From contig NZ_CP021382.1 of the NCBI RefSeq assembly GCF_002162135.1, forward strand, positions 3,036,001 to 3,100,000: a stretch of DNA of 64,000 nucleotides, written 5' to 3'. This DNA comes from Cellvibrio sp. PSBB006. Its GTDB lineage: Bacteria; Pseudomonadota; Gammaproteobacteria; Pseudomonadales; Cellvibrionaceae. Position 1 is the stretch's first letter, and the number at the start of each line of letters is the position of its first letter. This document shows, piece after piece, positions 18,296 through 27,662 of the stretch. Below the pieces are notes generated by a model. The model worked only from the letters and a program-made list of their open reading frames with translations. It had not been told where the DNA came from and did no database searches. Both the position numbers and the translations under genes were made by a program.

Positions 18296-19465
18296 ATGAA
18301 CGAAGTTGTATTTAATTTTCATGACGTGGTTTTACTGATGACGGCCATGCAGTGCTGCTTTTTTGCGGTATTGCTCGTTGCCACCAACACCAGCAAATCC
18401 CCCAGCAATTATTTCCTCGCCGCTTTTTTATTAGCTCACGCGTTTATTCCCTTGCATGAATTAATCCTCTGGGGTGCGGTATTCAAATGGAAAGTGCGCG
18501 AAGTCTTTCCGGAAGCTTTTTTTGTCGGCGGTTTTGCTTACTACGTGGATGCGGTGCTGTTGTACTTTTATGTGAAGTCGTTGGTGTTCCGCGATTTCGC
18601 GTTAAAGCGCCGCGATCTGTTGCATCTGATTCCGCTGGGAATTTTTATCGCGTTTATGTGCGTGATGTTTTACAGCCGTCCCTATGCTGAACGGATTGAA
18701 TTAATCCGCGATGAAGTCTTTGTTTACGGCGCTGCGTATATCTCGATGGATTTTTTCTGTAAATCCTTGCGCGTTGTGTATTGCGCGTTAAGTTTTCTGT
18801 TGATCCTGAAGTATAAGGACATCCTGAAATCCACCCACTCCAATATCGAAAAAGTTGACCTCTTGTGGCTCAAGCTGCTGGTCATCGGCTTCCTTGGTGT
18901 GACCATCATGGAAGTGATCCTGAGCATTTCAAAGATTGTCGGCCTGATAAAAACTCACGACCTGAAAGTGTTTGAATACATTGGCCTGACCGGATACTAC
19001 TCATTATTTATTCTGGTCAACCTGTTGGTGTTTACCAGCATGCGCTACTTCGCCACCTTCGAGGCCGTGCGGCAGAAAGACAGCCATAAAAAACCGCTCA
19101 ACGACAAACTGCTCAACCCGGAGTTTGCCGAAAAAATCGACGGTCTGATGCGCAGTGAAAAACCCTATCTATTGCCCGACATCACCCTCGACATCCTCGC
19201 CGACAAACTGGCCATTCCCGCCAAGGATTTGTCGATGATTATCAACCGCCATTTCCACAATAATTTTTATGAATTCATCAACAACTATCGCATTGAAGAA
19301 GCGCGCAAGATGTTGATTGATCCGAAGCACAAAAATAAAACCATCACCGATATTTATCTGGAAGTCGGCTTTAACAGCAAGTCGGTGTTCAACACGTTTT
19401 TCAAGAAAATCCTCAGCGTTACGCCTTCACAGTACCGACAGGAACATGGGGAGGTAAAGAAGTAA
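18296..19465 (+). CDS. Membrane-bound AraC-family transcriptional regulator
   Basis: A 389-residue regulator. The ATG at 18296 is preferred to an in-frame TTG at 18275, as AAGGG lies upstream. The N-terminal 240 residues contain about seven hydrophobic helices and form a membrane sensor. The C-terminal 105 residues are an AraC/HTH_18 DNA-binding domain: first helix-turn-helix around DITLDILADKLAI, second around TITDIYLEVGFNSKSVFNTFFKK, ending in the conserved PSQYRQ. Family relatives in polysaccharide-degrading Cellvibrio-type bacteria often sit next to carbohydrate-active enzyme genes. Its position divergent to the GH5 gene supports control of the beta-glucan module. The signal it senses is unknown. 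Confidence 0.85.
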   Translation: MNEVVFNFHDVVLLMTAMQCCFFAVLLVATNTSKSPSNYFLAAFLLAHAFIPLHELILWGAVFKWKVREVFPEAFFVGGFAYYVDAVLLYFYVKSLVFRDFALKRRDLLHLIPLGIFIAFMCVMFYSRPYAERIELIRDEVFVYGAAYISMDFFCKSLRVVYCALSFLLILKYKDILKSTHSNIEKVDLLWLKLLVIGFLGVTIMEVILSISKIVGLIKTHDLKVFEYIGLTGYYSLFILVNLLVFTSMRYFATFEAVRQKDSHKKPLNDKLLNPEFAEKIDGLMRSEKPYLLPDITLDILADKLAIPAKDLSMIINRHFHNNFYEFINNYRIEEARKMLIDPKHKNKTITDIYLEVGFNSKSVFNTFFKKILSVTPSQYRQEHGEVKK

Positions 19466-19660
19466 GGCATCAAGGCAGTTCCAGGCGCGGGCTACGCGAC
19501 TTTGGCAGGTTACCCGTGGAGCCCCTTTGCTCTTCATCACCGGAACCTCTGGAAGCACCGGCAGTTTGTTGTGGCACTGTCGGTGCACGGTTATACTGCC
19601 CGCTGTTTTGACTTCAGTTTGCCCGGACCAACGGGCGTGATTCGGCCCCGGGAATTCACC

Positions 19661-19789
19661 ATGAAAACGTTATCCGCTTTGTTGTTGCTAGCCTGCCTGT
19701 GGCTAAGCGGCTGCGGCCAAACCGGCCCGCTGTACCTGCCGGAACAGGAACAACCGCAACCGGAAGCCCCTGCCGAATCACAAGACTAG
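19661..19789 (+). CDS. lptM: LptM/LppL-type small lipoprotein
   Basis: A 42-residue lipoprotein with lipobox LSGC directly followed by the family signature GQTGPLYLP, then an acidic Pro/Gln-rich tail. LptM (YifL) assists maturation of the LptDE lipopolysaccharide translocon in the outer membrane. The start at 19661 is set by the signal peptide; the frame extends further upstream without support. It lies 29 bases before lysA, the arrangement common in gammaproteobacteria. Confidence 0.88.
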   Translation: MKTLSALLLLACLWLSGCGQTGPLYLPEQEQPQPEAPAESQD

Positions 19790-19818
19790 CCGCCTTTTTT
19801 GCCTGATCGAGTCTATCT

Positions 19819-21066
19819 ATGCAGCATTTTCAACCACGCAACGGCGAACTCCACGTCGAAGATGTGCCCCTGAGCGCCGTTGCCGAACGTTTCGGCACCC
19901 CGACCTATGTCTATAGCCGCGCCGCTTTTACCCAGCATTACCTGTCTTATGCCCAAGCCCTTGGGGATCATCCGGGCATGGTGTGTTACGCCATCAAAGC
20001 CAACTCCAACCTCGCCATTCTGAACCTGCTGGCCAAGCTCGGCGCCGGGTTCGATATCGTCTCCGGTGGGGAGCTTGAGCGCGTGTTGCGCGCGGGCGGC
20101 GATCCGGCGCGCATTGTATTTTCCGGCGTGGGCAAAACCCCGGAAGAGATGGCCCGGGCGCTGGATGTCGGCATCTTCTGTTTCAACGTGGAATCCGAAG
20201 CCGAGCTGGAGATCCTTGCCCGCGTCGCGGCAGACAAAGGCATGGTGGCCAATATCTCCCTGCGGGTGAACCCGGATGTAGACGCCAACACCCACCCCTA
20301 TATCTCCACCGGCCTGAAAGAAAACAAATTCGGCATCGACATCCAACGCGCGCCGGCGGTCTATCGTCGCGCCGCCGAATTGCCGAGCCTGAAGATCAAA
20401 GGGCTGGACTGCCATATCGGCTCCCAGCTCACGCAACTGACGCCCTTCCTCGACGCGCTGGATCGCTTGCTGCTGCTGGTTGATGAGCTGGAAAGTGCAG
20501 GCATAACGATTTCCCACCTGGATCTGGGTGGCGGCTTGGGCGTGACCTATCGCAATGAAACGCCGCCGCCGGTGGCTGACTATATGGCCGCTATTAAACA
20601 GCGTCTGGGCGACCGTAAACTGAGCCTGATGTTTGAACCGGGTCGTTCGATTTCCGCCAATGCCGGTGTCTTGCTGACCAAGGTCATGTATTTAAAGCCC
20701 ACGGAACACAAGAATTTTGCGATCATCGATGCCGCCATGAATGACAATATCCGCCCCTCGCTCTACCAGGCGTGGCAAGATATTCGTCCGGTCAAGCCGC
20801 GCGCAAGCGGTACAAAAACCTGGGATCTGGTAGGCCCGATTTGCGAGACCGGCGACTTTCTCGGCAAAGACCGCGAACTCGCCATCGAACCCGGTGATTT
20901 GCTCGCGGTCATGTCCACCGGCGCCTATGGTTTCAGTATGAGTTCCAACTACAACACCCGTGGCCGCGCCGCTGAGGTGATTGTCGACGGCGACCAGATG
21001 TTTGTTGTGCGCGAGCGTGAAACGATCGACGATATGCTGCGCGGTGAAACGCTTTTACCCGCTTGA
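19819..21066 (+). CDS. lysA: Diaminopimelate decarboxylase
   Basis: A 415-residue PLP enzyme that decarboxylates meso-diaminopimelate to L-lysine, the last step of lysine synthesis in the cytoplasm. The PLP lysine lies in VCYAIKANSN. The PLP-phosphate loop is in DLGGGLGV, the substrate-binding GRSISANAG segment is present, and the C-terminal active-site cysteine is in GPICETGDFL. Length and start are normal for the family. It is followed 15 bases later by dapF, in a probable operon with lptM, DUF484 and xerC. Confidence 0.97.
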   Translation: MQHFQPRNGELHVEDVPLSAVAERFGTPTYVYSRAAFTQHYLSYAQALGDHPGMVCYAIKANSNLAILNLLAKLGAGFDIVSGGELERVLRAGGDPARIVFSGVGKTPEEMARALDVGIFCFNVESEAELEILARVAADKGMVANISLRVNPDVDANTHPYISTGLKENKFGIDIQRAPAVYRRAAELPSLKIKGLDCHIGSQLTQLTPFLDALDRLLLLVDELESAGITISHLDLGGGLGVTYRNETPPPVADYMAAIKQRLGDRKLSLMFEPGRSISANAGVLLTKVMYLKPTEHKNFAIIDAAMNDNIRPSLYQAWQDIRPVKPRASGTKTWDLVGPICETGDFLGKDRELAIEPGDLLAVMSTGAYGFSMSSNYNTRGRAAEVIVDGDQMFVVRERETIDDMLRGETLLPA

Positions 21067-21081
21067 TAAAAGGAATACGCA

Positions 21082-21912
21082 ATGCGTCTGCGGTTTAGCA
21101 AAATGCACGGTTTGGGCAACGACTTCATGGTGATTGATGGGGTCAGCCAAAAGGTGCGTTTGAGTCCTGAAAAGATTCGCCAGTTAGCCGACCGGCATTT
21201 CGGTATCGGCTTTGATCAGCTATTGGTGGTTGAAGCTCCGGAAAGTCCCGAAGTGGATTTTCGCTACCGCATATTCAACAGCGACGGCGGCGAAGTGGAA
21301 AACTGTGGCAACGGCGCCCGCTGCTTTGCCGTGTTTGTGCGCGACCGTAAATTGACCGGCAAGAATCTGATTACGGTGGAAACTGCCGGCGGCATGATGA
21401 CCTTGCAGATCACCGAGAACGGCGAAGTCTGCGTCAATATGGGCGTACCGCGCCTGGTACCGGCGGAGATTCCTTTCGAAGCCGAGGCACAATCCCTTAC
21501 CTATTCGTTAGCGGTTGATGGCACCACGCTGGAAATTTCCGCTGTCTCCATGGGCAATCCCCACGCGGTCACCCTGGTTGACGATGTAGCGACAGCGCCA
21601 GTCGCGACGCTTGGGCCGCTGGTTGAACGCCATACCCGTTTTCCGCAACGGGTAAATGCTGGCTTTATGCAAGTTGTCTCCAGCGATGAAATTAATCTGC
21701 GGGTATTCGAGCGCGGCGTAGGCGAAACCCTCGCCTGCGGCACCGGTGCTTGCGCTGCCGTGGTGGCTGGCAACCTGCGTCAGCTGATCGGCAATAACGT
21801 CAAAGTGAATCTTCCCGGCGGCAGCCTGCGCATCAGTTGGGCCGGCCCCGGTGAACCGGTGATGATGACCGGCCCGGCCACCACCGTTTTTCATGGACAG
21901 GTAAAGATCTGA
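21082..21912 (+). CDS. dapF: Diaminopimelate epimerase
   Basis: A 276-residue cofactor-independent racemase that converts LL-diaminopimelate to the meso form used for lysine and peptidoglycan. Both catalytic cysteines are present, in ENCGNGARC and ACGTGACA. The N-terminus starts with the family motif KMHGLGNDF. Its stop overlaps the start of the DUF484 gene (TGATG at 21910-21914), indicating translational coupling. Confidence 0.97.
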   Translation: MRLRFSKMHGLGNDFMVIDGVSQKVRLSPEKIRQLADRHFGIGFDQLLVVEAPESPEVDFRYRIFNSDGGEVENCGNGARCFAVFVRDRKLTGKNLITVETAGGMMTLQITENGEVCVNMGVPRLVPAEIPFEAEAQSLTYSLAVDGTTLEISAVSMGNPHAVTLVDDVATAPVATLGPLVERHTRFPQRVNAGFMQVVSSDEINLRVFERGVGETLACGTGACAAVVAGNLRQLIGNNVKVNLPGGSLRISWAGPGEPVMMTGPATTVFHGQVKI

Positions 21913-22607
21913 TGACCGATAAAAAATCCCCTACCCTGGCTGATCCACTGGACCCCGAACAGGTTGCGAATTACCTGCAACAACATCCGGAGTTTTTTGT
22001 TCACCATCAGGAGTTATTGGGTGATTTATTTCTGCCTCATGAGAGCGGTCCGGCGGTGTCTCTGGTTGAACGGCAGGTGTCGATTCTGCGTGAGCGCAAC
22101 ATCGACATGCGCAACCGCTTGAGCAAACTGCTCGACAATGCACGGGAAAATGACAAGCTGTTTGATAAAACCAAACGTCTGATCCTCAGCTTATTGGAAG
22201 GCCAGGATCTCGGCGATATCATTGACGCCTTGCATTACAGTTTCGACAAAGACTTCAATATCCATTTCACCAGCCTGCAACTTTACGGCAACGCCGACAA
22301 ACTCCCCAGCAGCCAGGCCCAGGTGGTTGCCATTGCACAAGCGCGCGAACACATTGCGCCTTTGCTCAAAAGTAACCGCGCCATGTGCGGCACACTCGGG
22401 CAAAAAGAGTTGAGCTTTTTATTCGGCAAACACGCGGAAGAAATCGGCTCGGTGGCGACGGTACCGTTAATTCACGGCACCACCTTCGGCATGCTCGCCA
22501 TCGCCAACCGCGATCCGAATTATTACCGCTCCAGTATGGGCACGTTATTTTTGGGCTATATTGCAGAAGTATTGAATCGGTTATTGCCGAAATATTTACC
22601 GCGCTAA
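21912..22607 (+). CDS. DUF484-family GAF-like protein
   Basis: A 231-residue cytoplasmic protein of the DUF484 family. It opens with the typical VANYLQQHPEFFVHHQELL segment, continues through a coiled helix (SLVERQVSILRERN, about 50-85) and ends with a GAF-like fold (about 95-230). The family is almost always located between dapF and xerC, as here, and its molecular role is not established. It overlaps dapF by one base. Confidence 0.9.
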   Translation: MTDKKSPTLADPLDPEQVANYLQQHPEFFVHHQELLGDLFLPHESGPAVSLVERQVSILRERNIDMRNRLSKLLDNARENDKLFDKTKRLILSLLEGQDLGDIIDALHYSFDKDFNIHFTSLQLYGNADKLPSSQAQVVAIAQAREHIAPLLKSNRAMCGTLGQKELSFLFGKHAEEIGSVATVPLIHGTTFGMLAIANRDPNYYRSSMGTLFLGYIAEVLNRLLPKYLPR

Positions 22608-22634
22608 TTAATCGCCAATCTATGGCAAGAGGAT

Positions 22635-23570
22635 ATGCGCATGACTGAAGCTGCAACGCCTTTTGCTGACGAACTCGCTGCGTTTTTTACCTACATGCGT
22701 AGCGAGAAACAATTCTCGCCCCTGACGCAGGAAAACTATCAACGCGACCTGGAAAAATTCTGTCGCTTCTGCGCCAAATATTCGCTTCACGATCTCGCCG
22801 CCCTTCAGCCACAGCATATTCGTCAAGGTGTTGCAGCCTTGCATCGCAGTGGCCTCGGCGGCAAAAGCCTGCAACGCTGGCTGTCTTCCCTGCGCAGTTT
22901 TTTTCGCTTTGCGATTAAACGCGGCTGGATGAAGAACAATCCCGCTGATGGAATTCAGGCTCCAAAATCACCTAAAAAATTACCCAAAACCCTGGACGCG
23001 GATCAGACCTCGCAATTTGTTGAGGTGACGGGCGATAGTTTTATTGCCTGCCGCGACCGTGCGCTGCTGGAATTGGTTTATTCATCCGGCCTGCGTCTGG
23101 CCGAAGTCACCGGTTTGAATGTGACCGATGTCGATTTAAAAGAAGGCATGGTCAATGTAGTGGGCAAGGGTTCCAAGCAACGCATCTTGCCGGTGGGTCG
23201 TCATGCTATAACCGCATTGGAGGATTGGTTACCGCAACGCGCCCTGAATGCACCTGCTGATCAGGTTGCATTATTTATTACGCAACGTGGTGCACGGATC
23301 GGCCATCGCGCGGTGCAATTGCGGATGCAGCAATTAAGTGTGCAACAGGGGATGGATAATCCGGTGCATCCGCATATGTTGCGTCATTCATTTGCGAGCC
23401 ATGTGTTGGAGTCGAGTGGGGATTTGCGTTTGGTGCAGGAGTTGTTGGGCCACGCGAATATTTCTACCACGCAGATTTATACGCATCTGGATTTTCAGCA
23501 TCTGGCGAAGGTGTATGACAAGGCGCATCCGCGGGCGCAGCGGAAGAAAGGTTCACCTGAATTTGAATGA
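22635..23570 (+). CDS. xerC: Tyrosine recombinase XerC
   Basis: A 311-residue site-specific recombinase that resolves chromosome dimers at dif together with XerD. An N-terminal SAM-like core-binding domain (about 10-100) precedes the catalytic domain. Visible catalytic residues are Arg in YSSGLRLAEV, Lys in VVGKGSKQR, the HPHMLRHSFA box, His in LLGHANISTT, and the nucleophilic Tyr in QIYTHLDF. An AAGAGG ribosome site precedes 22635; a second in-frame ATG at 22641 is also possible. In many relatives a HAD phosphatase gene follows, but here the operon ends in inverted-repeat elements. Confidence 0.95.
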   Translation: MRMTEAATPFADELAAFFTYMRSEKQFSPLTQENYQRDLEKFCRFCAKYSLHDLAALQPQHIRQGVAALHRSGLGGKSLQRWLSSLRSFFRFAIKRGWMKNNPADGIQAPKSPKKLPKTLDADQTSQFVEVTGDSFIACRDRALLELVYSSGLRLAEVTGLNVTDVDLKEGMVNVVGKGSKQRILPVGRHAITALEDWLPQRALNAPADQVALFITQRGARIGHRAVQLRMQQLSVQQGMDNPVHPHMLRHSFASHVLESSGDLRLVQELLGHANISTTQIYTHLDFQHLAKVYDKAHPRAQRKKGSPEFE

Positions 23571-23592
23571 AATTTGAGAGTTCTATTTGGGC

Positions 23593-23696
23593 GGTGATGA
23601 CGGAGTTAGGTGCGGGACACGCCGTGAATACGTCCCTGTAGGCTCGACACCGGCATCCCTGCCGGTGACGGTCCCGCACCTAACTCCGTCACCACC
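23593..23696. repeat. Inverted-repeat element A after xerC
   Basis: Arms of 26 bases at 23593-23618 and 23671-23696 (GACGGAGTTAGGTGCGGGAC and its complement) match except at one position. The interior holds a 28-base motif (23618-23645) that recurs inverted at 23862-23889 in element B. The size and structure are like a miniature inverted-repeat element; no coding sequence is inside. Confidence 0.75.
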
Positions 23697-23770
23697 ACTG
23701 TGCCATCCGATTTAATTCCGTTCGTTAAATTTGAGTATTTTTGCACAGAAATTTCCACCAATGCTCGCAA

Positions 23771-23914
23771 GCGGTGTTCGGTTGGGTTACGCCAACCATC
23801 GTCGGCATGGACGACCCACATGGACGCGGGAAGTTTCCCGAAGCGTAGGGATGCCGACGCTGAGCCTACAGGGATGTATTCACGGCGTGTTGGCGTAACC
23901 CAAACGAATACCGC
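23771..23914. repeat. Inverted-repeat element B
   Basis: Arms of 26 bases at 23771-23796 and 23889-23914 (GGTTGGGTTACGCCAAC and its complement) with two mismatches. The interior includes a reversed copy of the 28-base motif of element A, with one difference. Elements A and B therefore share a core but have different outer arms. Together they fill most of the 364-base gap between xerC and the next gene. Confidence 0.75.
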
Positions 23915-23934
23915 TCACTCCAACGTTTAAAAAT

Positions 23935-24675
23935 TTATTCGCAAGTAAGATTACTATCCATACTCAACAGCACCTGCTCTAAATCCTGCCCTTCGCGTAC
24001 ATTATCAATAAAAATGGTTTCTACCTGATCGTTTCGCGCACGCAGGATGCCGATCTGGGTAAACATACTTTCATCGGCCGCATAGAGTGTTTTGAAAAAC
24101 TGTTTTCCCATGTTCTCGCCATCCAGCCAGACCTGGGTGAAGCCTTTATCTGGATCGGTTGACCAGCCGATGTGCAGCACAACATCGTGCCATACGCCCG
24201 GCGAGGCGAATCCTGGCTTTGTCCAGAAGGGAGAATTCATTGCGCTTTCCTGAAAGCTGAAATCCTGCCCGATGATATTGAAGCGCAGCATTTGCTGATA
24301 GCTTTTGTCGGATTCCCAGTAGCCGATTTCATGTTTATGTTCGGATAAGGGCTGCTGCAGATAAAAGCTCCAGCCAAAGAAGGTTTCCTGCCCTTCACCG
24401 ATTCGTCCGGCGGATGGTTTGTGGCTGAACTCCGTGCGATTCAGTTTTTCATTACCATGCCATAACATGTCCGGTTCGCCGGTAATCATCGCGCGACCCG
24501 CGTAGTGCCCTTCGTATACACAGTTTTCCTGCACGGATAGCCCCTGCGGGTTTAACAGGTAACTCCATTGAGAGAGGTCGCCGGTTTCAAAATCACCTTG
24601 CCATAATAGTGGCTGCCGGGTTGCGCAGCCTGTACTCATCAGAATAAAACATATAAGGGAAATTGCTCTGCTCAT
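23935..24675 (-). CDS. Polysaccharide-lyase-like lipoprotein (heparin lyase I fold family)
   Basis: A 246-residue lipoprotein (from the preferred start at 24675; the frame continues to 24717). The lipobox ends STGC. The mature protein looks like a jelly-roll of the heparin-lyase-I/polysaccharide-lyase family (Pfam Polysacc_lyase, PF14099, as I recall it), with the segments LNRTEFSHK, GWSFYL, GVWHDVVLHIGW and VWLDGENMG. Such proteins cut uronic-acid-containing polysaccharides or simply bind glycans. No catalytic set can be confirmed by eye. It stands alone between the inverted repeats and the di-haem lipoprotein, reading left. Confidence 0.65.
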   Translation of the reverse strand: MSRAISLICFILMSTGCATRQPLLWQGDFETGDLSQWSYLLNPQGLSVQENCVYEGHYAGRAMITGEPDMLWHGNEKLNRTEFSHKPSAGRIGEGQETFFGWSFYLQQPLSEHKHEIGYWESDKSYQQMLRFNIIGQDFSFQESAMNSPFWTKPGFASPGVWHDVVLHIGWSTDPDKGFTQVWLDGENMGKQFFKTLYAADESMFTQIGILRARNDQVETIFIDNVREGQDLEQVLLSMDSNLTCE

Positions 24676-24717
24676 AAGCGACCCGGTTATTTTGATAGTG
24701 AAGTTCAGGTAATGCAC

Positions 24718-25236
24718 TTGGTTTTTTCAATGATTCATTAACGATTGAGTGAAAACTCTCACCAAGGCCAATTCGTTTTCTTGTTTATTTTTTTGGACAA
24801 TAGCAAAAATGGTCAACTTTTTATACCGCAACGCTTTCCGTCTTTACTCCAGCGGCCGCAAAGTTTTGTTTCAAAGCTACTGAATTTTTAATTCAGCTTC
24901 ACACACATAATTAAAGTGAATTTTTTGATAAATAAAAAATGTGTGATGCCTGTCTCAAAGCGTTTTGCTCTACTCATAACCCTTTCTGAAGAATCTCTTT
25001 AAACGCACGAAGTGGGACAAACTCTTCTCACGATAACCGTGATTCCACCACAAAGTGGGACGAGATTTTTGGTGCCGATCTGTAAGCTGTGCTGAGTTCA
25101 GCATTAGCTCAACACGTAATTCCGAGTATACCCAACATCGAGACCAACCCGTTAACCGGCGGTAATTCCTGAATAACCTACGGAGACGCAAAGGTTGGCT
25201 TAACAAAACATACCCTGGTCAGTAAGAGAGTTCTCT
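24718..25236. other. 519-base divergent intergenic region
   Basis: This region separates the polysaccharide-lyase-like gene (leftward) from the di-haem lipoprotein gene (rightward). The left half (24720-24960) is AT-rich and probably holds promoters. The short open frame at 24970-25206 (minus) has no support. Two nearby GTGGGAC words (near 25012 and 25056) are noted but have no known meaning. Confidence 0.4.
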
Positions 25237-27561
25237 ATGCAGTCAGTACCTTATTTATGTTCGATACTCGGGGTCTCCCTGATATTGTCCGCTTGTGGCG
25301 GCGGCAGTGGCGGTGATGATAATCAAGGGGGTCAGGGAAACAGTTCCCGCAGTTCTGCGTCGGTCATTGCACAATCGTCATCGCTGGCATCGTCGGCGCC
25401 ATCTTCTACTCCAGCCAGCTCGATGAATAGTTCAACGGGTAATAATTCCAGTGTAATGAGCTCGCCTTCCAGCAGCGGAGCTGTTATCCCTTCATCGTCC
25501 AGCTCATCGCACGTTGTCAGTTCATCACTCAGCAGTTCGCTCGCAGGTCAATCATCCAGTCGCGCCAGCAGCCTATCATCAACAGCAAGTTCGGCTGCAT
25601 CGTCTGTGAACTCGTTCTCATCCTCCAGTGCGCCCACCGGTGTGAACATCGTTCCTTTATTTGACCAAGAGACACAACTTGAGCCGGTCATTCAATTTGA
25701 TCGCGGCGATGCCCTGGTAACCCGTTTTTCTGATCGCGCCCGTGATCGTCATGCCAAGGAAAATCACTTTCAACTTCACGATCACTATTTGGCATTTTAC
25801 TGGGAGGATCGCACCGCATCGATTGAGATCATCGATTACGTCGCCAAGGGTGGCAATAGCATTCGCATGAACGTCACTACTTTAAGCAAGCTGGATGATC
25901 TGCAAGCGGAAAACCGCTGGTGGTACATCGGTGGTAATACGCTGGCGGAGTTTTGCGGTAATGGTGTGATGAATGTTATCGACACAACCCATTACTGGAA
26001 AGAAGAGGGTTTCAATTGCCGTGAAGGTCGCCCGATCCAGATGGGCGACCGGCTGGAATTCGAGATCAGCCAATTTTTGGATAAAAACGCCTTGCCACGT
26101 GGTCGCGATCATTATTACGGCAGCACCTTTTTATATGTTGTCGGTAAAGGACTTGTCCCCTGGGATGTTACAGACATGGCCCCCTTCGTCCAGGGCAAGC
26201 TGTATCAGCGCGACTCTATCGAGCTGCCACCATCCGCCATGCTCGGCGGCATCCACAGTTTGAATCGCCAGGTCTCTGCCGAACCGGATGATCATTTTAT
26301 GCAGATGGCTTACGGCATGGGTTACGACAATGCCCAACCGTTTATGCTCGGGCGGCGACTCGCACACACGGAATTTACCGATGGTCACCACGATGAATCA
26401 CCGGAGAACGGTATCTTCGATGAAATGATTGGCAAGGCGGGTCCGCATTTTATCAATGCATCCTGTGTGAATTGCCACAACCGCAATGGCCGTGCGCCGG
26501 TTGCGCCTCTGGGTGAGCCGTTAACCAAATGGGTATTCAAGGTTGCCGATGCAGAAGGCAACGCGGACCCTGCGCTGGGGCATGTATTGCAACCGCAACA
26601 CGTTGATGGCGCGGCTGCGGGGGAAGGCAAGGTTTCCATCAGCGCCTTTACCGAAGCCGATGGTTTGCGTAAACCTGAATTCACGTTTGAACGCGGTGCT
26701 CCCGCACGTTTTTCTGCGCGCATTGCACCGCAGCTGGTGGGCATGGGTTTGCTGGAAGCAATTCCTGAATCCGCCATCCTCGCGCTGGCTGATGAAAACG
26801 ATACGAATGGTGATGGAATCTCCGGTCGCGCGCAAAAAGTTATTGATCCTGAAACCGGTGATTTGCGCCTTGGACGTTTTGGTTACAAGGCAACCACCGC
26901 CAGCGTGCGTCATCAGGTTGCTCTGGCTTTAAATACCGACATGGGTGTGATGACGTCCGTGTTGCCAACACCGGATTGCGGTTCAGAGCAAGCGGGTTGC
27001 GGGAACTCCGGTTCGGAACTTTCAGAAGAGCATTTAAGCAACCTGGTGAAGTATATCCAGTTGCTTGGCGTGCGTTCACAACGGGACTACAACGACGCGC
27101 AAGTGATTCGCGGTAAATCGTTATTCACTTCCATCGGCTGCGCCGCCTGTCACACCGAAACCTTCACCACCAGCGCCTACGCGCCGCTCGCAGAGATGCG
27201 CAATCAGGTTATCCATCCCTACACCGATCTTTTGTTGCATGACATGGGGCCGGGTTTGGCCGATGACATCAGCGAAGGTGAAGCCAGCGGTTCCGAGTGG
27301 CGCACGCCGCCCTTGTGGGGCATTGGTTTATCGCCCTGTGTAACCGGTGGTGTAGCAGGACCGCGCGGCGGCAGCGCCGATGGTGTTGATGGCGGCGAGT
27401 ACTGCACGCCCCATGCGAGCTATCTGCACGATGGACGTGCGCGCACTCTGGATGAAGCGATTTTGTGGCACGGTGGCGAGGGTCAGGCGTCAGCGACGGC
27501 TTACGAGAATCTGTCAGACACTGACGAAGACGCATTGATCAAGTTTTTGGAATCTTTGTAG
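25237..27561 (+). CDS. Di-haem DUF1111 (DHOR) redox lipoprotein with poly-Ser linker
   Basis: A 774-residue secreted redox protein. A lipobox (LSACGGG, Cys about residue 20) is followed by a long serine-rich linker to about residue 135. The rest matches the di-haem oxidoreductase family DUF1111, with two covalent haem-binding motifs: CVNCH at 410-414 and CAACH at 635-639. Typical family text such as GFGYKATTASVRHQ-like and LYHDGRA-like segments (here RFGYKATTASVRHQ and LHDGRARTLDEAILWHGGE) is present. The family resembles MauG-type peroxidases but its substrates are largely undefined. The next gene encodes another haem-bearing secreted fusion 101 bases downstream, so the two may pass electrons to each other or to an extracellular oxidative enzyme. 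Confidence 0.85.
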   Translation: MQSVPYLCSILGVSLILSACGGGSGGDDNQGGQGNSSRSSASVIAQSSSLASSAPSSTPASSMNSSTGNNSSVMSSPSSSGAVIPSSSSSSHVVSSSLSSSLAGQSSSRASSLSSTASSAASSVNSFSSSSAPTGVNIVPLFDQETQLEPVIQFDRGDALVTRFSDRARDRHAKENHFQLHDHYLAFYWEDRTASIEIIDYVAKGGNSIRMNVTTLSKLDDLQAENRWWYIGGNTLAEFCGNGVMNVIDTTHYWKEEGFNCREGRPIQMGDRLEFEISQFLDKNALPRGRDHYYGSTFLYVVGKGLVPWDVTDMAPFVQGKLYQRDSIELPPSAMLGGIHSLNRQVSAEPDDHFMQMAYGMGYDNAQPFMLGRRLAHTEFTDGHHDESPENGIFDEMIGKAGPHFINASCVNCHNRNGRAPVAPLGEPLTKWVFKVADAEGNADPALGHVLQPQHVDGAAAGEGKVSISAFTEADGLRKPEFTFERGAPARFSARIAPQLVGMGLLEAIPESAILALADENDTNGDGISGRAQKVIDPETGDLRLGRFGYKATTASVRHQVALALNTDMGVMTSVLPTPDCGSEQAGCGNSGSELSEEHLSNLVKYIQLLGVRSQRDYNDAQVIRGKSLFTSIGCAACHTETFTTSAYAPLAEMRNQVIHPYTDLLLHDMGPGLADDISEGEASGSEWRTPPLWGIGLSPCVTGGVAGPRGGSADGVDGGEYCTPHASYLHDGRARTLDEAILWHGGEGQASATAYENLSDTDEDALIKFLESL

Positions 27562-27662
27562 TAGCGAGGAAATAGTAGCGAGGAAAACGTCGACGTGCGA
27601 TTACGCCGTCGACGCATATCGTTCACTGACACCATATTAGCTTTTAATAATGAGAGGCACCC

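Noticed and set aside
22635..23914. XerC plus inverted repeats as an integron or phage integrase site
   Set aside because: The recombinase sits in the standard dapF-DUF484-xerC order and has housekeeping features; the repeats do not resemble attC or dif sites.
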